Assembly: GCA_034428435.1 (NCBI GenBank)
Contig: DAOUHY010000449.1
Span: 1-6,664 of the forward strand
Direction of reading: 5' to 3'
Length of the DNA: 6,664 bases
DNA from: Bin5 sp034428435
GTDB lineage: Bacteria > Chloroflexota > Anaerolineae > Caldilineales > Caldilineaceae
Shown: positions 1-4,827 of the stretch, piece by piece
How positions within the stretch are numbered: position 1 is the first letter of the stretch
Layout of the letters: each line of letters opens with the position of its first letter
Position numbers and translations under genes: made by a program
Notes under the pieces: generated by a model
What the model was told of the DNA's origin: nothing
What the model saw: the letters and a program-made list of their open reading frames with translations, nothing else
Databases searched by the model: none

Positions 1-710
1 TACTTCTTCAACTGATCCACCCGCAGCACCGGCATCGAGGGGTTCTCAAGCTCCAACTGCATCGCCGGATTGATGAAGACCGCTGCGCTCTCGATCGGAA
101 TGTCGGCAGCGTTTACCGCCAATTCACCGCTGGACTCTCCCTCTTGAAGCAGCTCTCGGACTTTCCGTTCGGTCTCCTCGATCTCACGCGTGGGGTTGCC
201 CAGCCCCTCCCGGTTGAGAAACGTGAGCAATCGGCCCAGGCTGAACCGCTCCCGCCATCTGTCCCCGTATACGGTCACCGTCCCTTTGTCGCTGCGCACA
301 AGAAACACACGTACACCGGAAGGCCCGACCAATATGTAAGGCACCTCATCCAGACCCCACAGAAAGAGGGCATACTTGTCGTCAAAACCTTTCAGCCCGT
401 TCTCGACAAGCTCATCTGGCCGCGCGACCTTTTTGCTGCCCGGCCAGCGGCGGGGAGCGAATCGGTTAATGTAATAGCTCCCCACATTCGAGGCGATAAA
501 CCCCACCGCCAGCGCGCCAAAGCTGACTACCGTCCAGTATCGCTGTATAAAGCCGGTCAGAGCGTTCGCGGCCGGTTCGTCCGGCGGAAACCAGTTCGGC
601 GTGAAACTTGCAAGAAGCCCCACAAACAGGATCGCCAGACCCCCCAGGGCAATACGACGCCCCCGCTGCTCTCTCGCCTTTATCGCCGGTAAATTTCGGT
701 ATACTTTCAT
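1..710 (-). CDS. Two-TM membrane protein with degenerate NERD-like domain (3' end at or beyond window edge)
   Basis: I translated this frame by hand. It is open from ATG at 710 to the window edge: 236 codons, then TA, which could begin a stop or a Tyr codon. The N-terminus is basic (about residues 1-19). Two hydrophobic segments follow, at about 20-36 (ALGGLAILFVGLLASF) and 59-77 (WTVVSFGALAVGFIASNV), separated by a short Pro-rich loop. From about residue 98 a soluble domain shows the pattern of NERD (nuclease-related) proteins: NGLKGFDDKYALF, then ILVGPSGVRVFLVRSDKG, a GNPTREIEETERKV helix, and a late VFINP strand. The usual NERD acidic residue and ExK pair are not visible; the equivalent stretch reads FLVRSDKG, so nuclease activity is doubtful. 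The gene starts 29 bp after plsX on the same strand, so co-transcription is likely. No strong Shine-Dalgarno is seen (only GAAGAA). Family assignment is from remembered patterns; the function is unknown. Confidence 0.6.
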   Translation of the reverse strand, partial: MKVYRNLPAIKAREQRGRRIALGGLAILFVGLLASFTPNWFPPDEPAANALTGFIQRYWTVVSFGALAVGFIASNVGSYYINRFAPRRWPGSKKVARPDELVENGLKGFDDKYALFLWGLDEVPYILVGPSGVRVFLVRSDKGTVTVYGDRWRERFSLGRLLTFLNREGLGNPTREIEETERKVRELLQEGESSGELAVNAADIPIESAAVFINPAMQLELENPSMPVLRVDQLKK

Positions 711-739
711 GGAACTGGATTCTTCAATGAGTGGGCAGA

Positions 740-1768
740 CTACCGCTGGAGTTCGACTACCTCTTCCTGGTTGTCGATAACTTCACTGACGCCCGACTGT
801 ATCTCTTCAACCAGTCGCGAATCGATCAACTGCTTCGCATTCCGTATCGTGTGGCGGATGGCGTTGGCGTTGCTTCTACCGTGTCCGACAACCATTAAAT
901 TGGAAAGACCCAGCAGCACCGCCCCGCCAAACTCACTGTCATCAAGCCTTCGCGCCATCCTCCGCAGCGCAGAGCGAACCAGCAGACCGCCAATGCTGCT
1001 GATCGGCCCGGCTGTTATCTCATCCAACAGTACGCCCTGAAGTAGCTTGACGATTCCCTCCGCACCCTTCATGAAAACATTGCCCGTAAAGCCGTCCGTG
1101 ACCACCACATCCGCAATACCGCTGGTCACGTCCCGCGCCTCGATGTTCCCCATGAACCGGATGCCGGGCGTCTCCTCCAGCAATGCGGTCGCCTCCAGGA
1201 CAAGCTGATTGCCCTTGCCTTCCTCTTCACCATTGCTCAGAATGCGAACGCTCGGATTTCGCACGCCCATGATGCGCCGTGAATATACGCTGCCCATCAC
1301 GCCGAACTGCTGCAGCTGCTCCGGCTTGACGTCCGTATTCGCCCCAACATCCAAAATCAGACAGAAACCCTTCAAAGTGGGAAAAGGAACGATCAACGCC
1401 GGACGCAGAATGCTCTGCATCCTACCAAAGTGCAGAATGCCCGCAGCCAGCGCGCCGCCTGTGTTGCCCGCCGTAACAAAGGCATCCGCCTTGCCTTCCT
1501 TTACCAGCTGGCAGGCCACCACCATCGAACTGTTCTTCTTGGTGCGTACCGCCTTCACCGGCTTGTCCGACATTTCGATCACTTCATAGGCAGGCACGAT
1601 CGGCAGATTCAGCCGGTGCGTCGGATGCCTTGCCAACTCTCGCTCAATGACGTCCGGCCGCCCAACCAGCGACACGGTCACGTCGTACTGCCGCGCCGCC
1701 AATATCGCGCCGGATACAATCTCGTGTGGAGCATTATCTCCGCCCATCACGTCCAGGGCAATATTCAT
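740..1768 (-). CDS. plsX: Phosphate acyltransferase PlsX
   Basis: PlsX converts acyl-ACP plus phosphate to acyl-phosphate, the acyl donor for PlsY in phosphatidic acid synthesis. It is a soluble or peripheral membrane enzyme. The 342-residue length is normal for the family. Recognisable family blocks are DVMGGDNAP (6-14), the TAGNTGGALAAG loop (99-110), LILDVGANTD (137-146), LSNGEEEGKGN (177-187), VVTDGFTGNVFMKGAEG (222-238) and FGGAVLLGL (280-288). The start is supported by GGAGGAG (bases 1776-1782 on the opposite strand) placed 7 nt before the ATG. No rpmF, fabH, fabD or acpP flanks it, unlike the common fab cluster arrangement; its only same-strand close neighbour is the NERD-like membrane protein downstream. 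It diverges from the aldolase gene across 155 bp. Identification is firm. Confidence 0.97.
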   Translation of the reverse strand: MNIALDVMGGDNAPHEIVSGAILAARQYDVTVSLVGRPDVIERELARHPTHRLNLPIVPAYEVIEMSDKPVKAVRTKKNSSMVVACQLVKEGKADAFVTAGNTGGALAAGILHFGRMQSILRPALIVPFPTLKGFCLILDVGANTDVKPEQLQQFGVMGSVYSRRIMGVRNPSVRILSNGEEEGKGNQLVLEATALLEETPGIRFMGNIEARDVTSGIADVVVTDGFTGNVFMKGAEGIVKLLQGVLLDEITAGPISSIGGLLVRSALRRMARRLDDSEFGGAVLLGLSNLMVVGHGRSNANAIRHTIRNAKQLIDSRLVEEIQSGVSEVIDNQEEVVELQR

Positions 1769-1800
1769 CCAGATACTCCTCCAATCGGCAATATCATCAA

Positions 1801-1816
1801 TGCTATACTACTATAG
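1801..1816. promoter_or_regulatory. Candidate overlapping divergent promoter (-10 region)
   Basis: The plus strand reads TGCTATACT at 1801-1809. This matches an extended -10 (TGn followed by TATACT, one mismatch from TATAAT), directed towards the aldolase gene. The minus strand reads TATAGT at 1815-1810, a possible -10 for plsX. The two share the near-palindrome CTATA-CTAC-TATAG. No convincing -35 hexamer lies 17 bp away on either strand. The site is in the only gap that can hold promoters for both divergent genes. This is a motif-level prediction only. Confidence 0.35.
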
Positions 1817-1884
1817 GTTCGGAGCTATGGAGAAATCGCCCGAAAAGCAATAGCTGCCAAATCAGCCTCGATATTTCAGGAGAC

Positions 1885-1900
1885 GCGGCAAAAGTGCCGC
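1885..1900 (+). promoter_or_regulatory. Leader hairpin before the aldolase gene
   Basis: This is a perfect 6-bp inverted repeat, GCGGCA and TGCCGC, around an AAAG tetraloop. It sits 11 nt upstream of the GGGAG ribosome binding site of the aldolase gene. A second Shine-Dalgarno-like AGGAG (1878-1882) lies just 5' of the stem. No T-run follows, so it is not an intrinsic terminator. It could stabilise the leader or affect translation start. The hairpin is seen in the sequence; the role is inferred. Confidence 0.4.
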
Positions 1901-1911
1901 CCTTATGCAAT

Positions 1912-1916
1912 GGGAG
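1912..1916 (+). promoter_or_regulatory. Ribosome binding site deciding the aldolase start
   Basis: GGGAG lies 7 nt before ATG 1924. The open frame extends upstream to ATG 1726, but that longer version would overlap plsX and add about 66 residues with no resemblance to the aldolase family. The start at 1924 gives a normal-length protein. Confidence 0.65.
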
Positions 1917-1923
1917 CGCGAGC

Positions 1924-2574
1924 ATGAATTTGGGTACGGAGCAGATGGCGCGCAGAGTGCAGGACGACGGCATCGTCGCTATCGTGCGCGGCGACTTTCC
2001 CGCCCAGAAAATCCTGGAAATCGGCGACGCACTCCTGGCCGCCCCCGTTCTCGTCATGGAGGTAACACTCAACACCCCCGGCGCCCTGGAGCTGATCCGG
2101 ATGCTACGCGACCGCTTCGGCGAGAACATTTACATCGGGGCCGGCACCGTACGCACTGCAGACCAATTCGATGCCGCAACTGCCGCCGGCGCACAGTTTA
2201 CCGTCGCGCCGGGGCTGAATCCCGCCGTCGTCACCCAGGCTCGCAAGGCCGATATCCTGCACATACCCGGCGTCTACACCGCCACCGCAGCCGAAACCGC
2301 CTGCGCAGCCGGCTCCCGCCTCCTCAAACTTTTTCCCGCCAATATCGGTGGCCCTGCCTATCTCAAAGCCCTGCGTGCCCCCCTCGACGACGTCCAGTTC
2401 GTTCCCACCGGTGGCATCGGTCCGGACAACGCCACCGCCTGGGCCACTGCCGGAGCCGCCGCCCTTGGGGTCGGCAGTTCACTCGTCACCGGCCCCCACC
2501 AGCCCATGGCCGACCTCATCCAGCGCGCCCGCGCCCTGCGCCAAGCCTGGGAATCCGGCAGCGCCTCTGCCTGA
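1924..2574 (+). CDS. eda: 2-dehydro-3-deoxy-phosphogluconate (KDPG/KHG) aldolase family protein
   Basis: This is a class I (Schiff-base) aldolase of the KDPG/KHG family, which cleaves 2-keto-3-deoxy-6-phosphogluconate to pyruvate and glyceraldehyde-3-phosphate in the Entner-Doudoroff or sugar-acid pathways of the cytoplasm. With the start at 1924 the protein is 216 residues, the usual size for a single TIM barrel. Visible motifs are GIVAIVRGD (16-24), MEVTLNTPGAL (45-55, with the expected active-site Glu46), IGAGTV (71-76), VAPGLNP (94-100), LLKLFPAN (133-140, with Lys135 as the Schiff-base lysine), FVPTGGIGPDN (159-169) and AGAAALGVGSSLV (176-188). Residue 50 is Asn, where E. coli Eda has Arg in EVTLRT; the related KDPGal aldolase DgoA also has Asn there. 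The exact sugar-acid substrate is therefore open. No edd or KDG kinase gene is present in the window. The gene stands alone on the plus strand and ends facing a convergent gene. Confidence 0.9.
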   Translation: MNLGTEQMARRVQDDGIVAIVRGDFPAQKILEIGDALLAAPVLVMEVTLNTPGALELIRMLRDRFGENIYIGAGTVRTADQFDAATAAGAQFTVAPGLNPAVVTQARKADILHIPGVYTATAAETACAAGSRLLKLFPANIGGPAYLKALRAPLDDVQFVPTGGIGPDNATAWATAGAAALGVGSSLVTGPHQPMADLIQRARALRQAWESGSASA

Positions 2575-2620
2575 TTCATCTAGGGTCCGTTGACATTTCC
2601 TTCGCCCCGGCCGTCCCCCT

Positions 2621-2800
2621 TAGGGGCACCCCTTGTGGGTGCCCAATCCCGCGGCCCCAACCCGCGCCAACTTACCGAATACCCCCGTAGGGGCACCCCT
2701 TGTGGGTGCCCAGGCCCGCAGCCCCCAAGCGCGCCACCCAACCGAATCCCCCCGTAGGGGCACCCCTCGTGGGTGCCCAGGCCCGCACCCCGAAACAAGC
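2621..2800. repeat. Tandem 67-bp repeat, three copies (third incomplete), each with a stem-loop
   Basis: A 25-bp core recurs at 2621-2645, 2688-2712 and 2755-2779, exactly 67 bp apart. The first two cores are identical; the third differs by one base, in the hairpin loop. The 42-bp linkers of units 1 and 2 match at about 32 positions, so the whole 67-bp unit is duplicated. In unit 3 only the first 8 linker bases (GGCCCGCA) match unit 2 clearly, and the rest decays, so the right boundary is approximate. Each core is GGGCACCC, a 5-nt loop (CTTGT or CTCGT) and GGGTGCCC. I recall similar GGGGC...GCCC short dispersed repeats in Chloroflexota and some other phyla, but cannot verify that here. Placement between converging genes is typical of such elements. 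Confidence 0.9.
2624..2644. terminator. Repeat stem-loop 1, possible bidirectional transcription barrier
   Basis: A perfect 8-bp stem, GGGCACCC (2624-2631) and GGGTGCCC (2637-2644), encloses the loop CTTGT. The same structure recurs at 2691-2711 and 2758-2778. It is GC-rich and lies 47 nt past the aldolase stop. No T-run follows on either strand, so it does not meet the intrinsic terminator pattern. A role in ending or stabilising the two converging transcripts is inference from position only. Confidence 0.35.
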
Positions 2801-2881
2801 AAGCGCCCCGCCGAAATCCAGGAACCGTTCAGCCCAATCTTCCAGACCGCCGGCGCCACCACCCACTACCTGCCAAATTCC

Positions 2882-4783
2882 TTACCCCCGCAACTCGTTC
2901 ATCGCCGCCGGCAAGAGCGGCAGCAGATCGCTGGCGACGACCCCGGCGCATCCGATCCGCTCTTCACACAGTTCACCCGCCCGCCCGTGGAGCCAGGCCC
3001 CTAAGCACGCGGCATGAAAAGGAGACAGGCCCTGCGCCAGCAGGCCGGTGATGGCGCCGGCCAGGATGTCGCCAGTCCCGGCCGTTGCCAGGGCTGCTGT
3101 AGCAACCGGCAGTACGGCCAGGTCTCCACCCGGCGCCGCGATCACCGTATAGGGCCCCTTCAGCAGTACGACCGCCTGCCACTTCGCTGCCCGCTCCCGC
3201 GCCAGGTTCCAGCGATCTGCTGCCACCTCCTCCACAGAGCCAAAACCGCAAAGACGGGCCATCTCCGCCGGGTGCGGAGTCAGCACGCAGTTAGCCGGTA
3301 GCAGCGACGGCCAGTCGTCCAGCTGCGCCAGATTGTTGAGGCCGTCCGCATCGATGACGGTCGGCGGCAGCGGAAGCGATTCCGCCGGCAGCTGGTCCCG
3401 GCGGCGGATCGGACCGAACGGCGAGTCAGCCGCAGAATCCCCGTCCGCCTCGCTGCCGGAGGCTGCCCCCTGGCCTGACGCCCCTGTCTCCTCCGCAGAT
3501 GTCTCGCCGTCAAATCCCGCGAATGCTCTCGGCAACGCTGACGGCCGCTGTCGATGATTCCTGCGCAGCAACCGCTCCATGAATCCGCGCGTAGCGCTTT
3601 CCTGGCCCAGCCCGCAGCCTATGAGCAGAGCGTCGTATTCTCCCAGCCTTGCACTCACGTTGGCGGCCGCGGCCTCGTTCACCACGCCCAGATCGTGGCT
3701 GAGAAGAATCCACGTCGGTTCAGACAGCGCCGAAGACACAGGCACCCACACCGGCTGGGGAATCGCGCCCGTCACCAGCCCCGCGCCCACACGCCCCATT
3801 GCCGCACAGCTGAGGTAAGCAGCCCCGGGGTAGTTGACGCTGCCCACCACCGCCATCCCCTTGCCAAAAGAACCCTTGTGACTGTTGCGGCTGCGCGTCG
3901 GCAAAAGCCCGGATACCTGTTCCGGCGTCAAGAAAAACGTCCGCAAATCGGCCGCCAACTCCTGAGGAATGCCGATATCCGCCACCGCCAGTTCGCCAAC
4001 GACCCCCGCACCCGGGAACTGAAAGTGCCCCGCCTTCGCGCAACCGAAAGTCACCGTCATATCGGCCGGAACCGTAACCGGATCGAGCGCACCGCTGTCC
4101 GCGTTCAACCCGCTGGGAACATCGACTGCGACCACTGCCAGCGGCGGCCGCGTTCCTCCTTCACCCGCTTCCGACGCATCTTCAGAGTCCGCTTCATATG
4201 CCGGGTCTCCAGCAGTTGACAGGCGGTTCTTTCGTACCTCGAGCACCTGCTGCAGGACACCGGCCAGCTCCCCCTCGATCGGACGGTTGGCCCCTGTCCC
4301 CAGCAACGCGTCGACCACAATATCAGCGTCGTCCAGCCAAGCCCGAAGTTGCACACCATCCTTGTCCTCTTCGGCGCTGTGCGTCGGCACGCCTCGATCG
4401 AGTACCTTTCCCAAATGGCCCTCGTAATCCTCCTTCGGCTTGGCCTTATTTTTCGGCGTCCCCTTCCTCCCTTTCTTTCTAGCTTCTCCTTCCTTTGCCG
4501 GAATCCCGCCCCTCGCCCACAGATAAACCCGGACACGATATCCGGCGTCGCAGAGATGACGCGCACACACCAGCCCGTCGCCGCCGTTGTTGCCCGGCCC
4601 CACCAGCACCAACACCGAACGGTCCGCGTCCCCCGAATAGCTCTCTTGGATCGCTTCGGCCAGGGCAGTCCCCGCCTGCTCCATCATCGCCGCATAGCTC
4701 TGGCCCGCCGCATCGGCCTCCTTTTCCAGGCGTTGCATCTCGGCAACCGAAACGATTCGTGTATGATCGGCGATCTCATTCAT
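2882..4783 (-). CDS. nnr: Bifunctional NAD(P)H-hydrate repair enzyme (epimerase + ADP/ATP-dependent dehydratase)
   Basis: This cytoplasmic metabolite-repair enzyme restores damaged NADHX/NADPHX. The N-terminal YjeF_N (NnrE) domain epimerises R- to S-hydrate, and the C-terminal NnrD ribokinase-fold domain dehydrates the S form. NnrE motifs are GPGNNGGDG (62-70), DALLGTG (158-164) and DVPSGLNADSG (221-231). NnrD motifs are SHKGSFGKG (301-309), YPGAAYLS (318-325), GCGLGQ (389-394), VIDADGLN (476-483), LTPHPAEM (501-508), LLKGPYT (540-546) and ATAGTGDILAGA (566-577, with the probable catalytic Asp572). At 633 residues it is about 100 longer than the usual 500-530. The excess lies in three low-complexity stretches: Lys-rich 94-120, acidic 188-213, and Ser/Ala/Asp/Glu-rich 410-470. 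All core motifs remain, so it is probably active. GAGG (4790-4793) lies 6 nt before the ATG. The gene follows the sulfite-oxidase-like gene by 33 bp, with a terminator-like hairpin between them. Confidence 0.96.
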   Translation of the reverse strand: MNEIADHTRIVSVAEMQRLEKEADAAGQSYAAMMEQAGTALAEAIQESYSGDADRSVLVLVGPGNNGGDGLVCARHLCDAGYRVRVYLWARGGIPAKEGEARKKGRKGTPKNKAKPKEDYEGHLGKVLDRGVPTHSAEEDKDGVQLRAWLDDADIVVDALLGTGANRPIEGELAGVLQQVLEVRKNRLSTAGDPAYEADSEDASEAGEGGTRPPLAVVAVDVPSGLNADSGALDPVTVPADMTVTFGCAKAGHFQFPGAGVVGELAVADIGIPQELAADLRTFFLTPEQVSGLLPTRSRNSHKGSFGKGMAVVGSVNYPGAAYLSCAAMGRVGAGLVTGAIPQPVWVPVSSALSEPTWILLSHDLGVVNEAAAANVSARLGEYDALLIGCGLGQESATRGFMERLLRRNHRQRPSALPRAFAGFDGETSAEETGASGQGAASGSEADGDSAADSPFGPIRRRDQLPAESLPLPPTVIDADGLNNLAQLDDWPSLLPANCVLTPHPAEMARLCGFGSVEEVAADRWNLARERAAKWQAVVLLKGPYTVIAAPGGDLAVLPVATAALATAGTGDILAGAITGLLAQGLSPFHAACLGAWLHGRAGELCEERIGCAGVVASDLLPLLPAAMNELRG

Positions 4784-4795
4784 GTCGTGCCTCGC

Positions 4796-4827
4796 AAAAA
4801 AAGGGAACCGTAGGCTCTACGCCACCC
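4796..4827 (-). terminator. Candidate intrinsic terminator or attenuator between the molybdoenzyme gene and nnr
   Basis: Read on the minus strand, GGG (4827-4825) pairs with CCC (4805-4803) and CGTAG (4821-4817) pairs with CTACG (4813-4809) around an AGC loop. Between the two helices are G/G, G/T and T/T positions in register. Seven T's (4802-4796) follow the last C directly. The stem includes the TAG stop of the upstream gene. The T-run ends 12 nt before the nnr start codon, so there is no room for a separate nnr promoter after it. The stem has internal mismatches, so strength is uncertain; partial read-through is plausible. Confidence 0.45.

Larger units (their letters stand above)
2575..2881. 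other. Convergent non-coding gap holding the 67-bp repeats
   Basis: This 307-bp gap lies between the 3' ends of the aldolase gene (plus) and nnr (minus). It is C-rich on the plus strand. It contains three tandem stem-loop units (2621 to about 2800) and otherwise nothing recognisable. The open frames across it are repeat translations: one minus-strand frame reads the same element as GTHEGCPYGG, GHPQGVPLRG and APTRGAPKG in succession. That happens because 67 is not a multiple of 3, and it argues against coding. TTGACA at 2590-2595 has no partner -10. Confidence 0.8.

Noticed and set aside
144..692. Plus-strand 182-codon open frame at the left edge
   Set aside because: Its translation is basic and low in pattern, with no recognisable motif. 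The opposite strand has an open frame across the whole stretch with two TM segments and a NERD-like domain.
1726..1923. 66-codon N-terminal extension of the aldolase
   Set aside because: It overlaps plsX, resembles nothing in the aldolase family, and a ribosome binding site precedes ATG 1924.
2590..2595. TTGACA, a perfect -35 hexamer after the aldolase stop
   Set aside because: The base positions 16-18 bp downstream are C-rich with no -10-like hexamer, and no plus-strand gene follows.
2621..2800. CRISPR array
   Set aside because: Only three units. The 42-bp 'spacers' are similar to each other, the core is a strong self-complementary hairpin, and there are no cas genes.
2580..2866. Several overlapping open frames rich in GTHKGCPYGG / GAPTRGAP peptides
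   Set aside because: They are translations of the 67-bp stem-loop repeats in successive frames, an artefact of GC-rich repeats rather than genes.
3554..4219. Long plus-strand open frame (221 codons) opposite nnr
   Set aside because: Arg/His-rich shadow of the well-supported Nnr coding sequence, with no motif or ribosome binding site.
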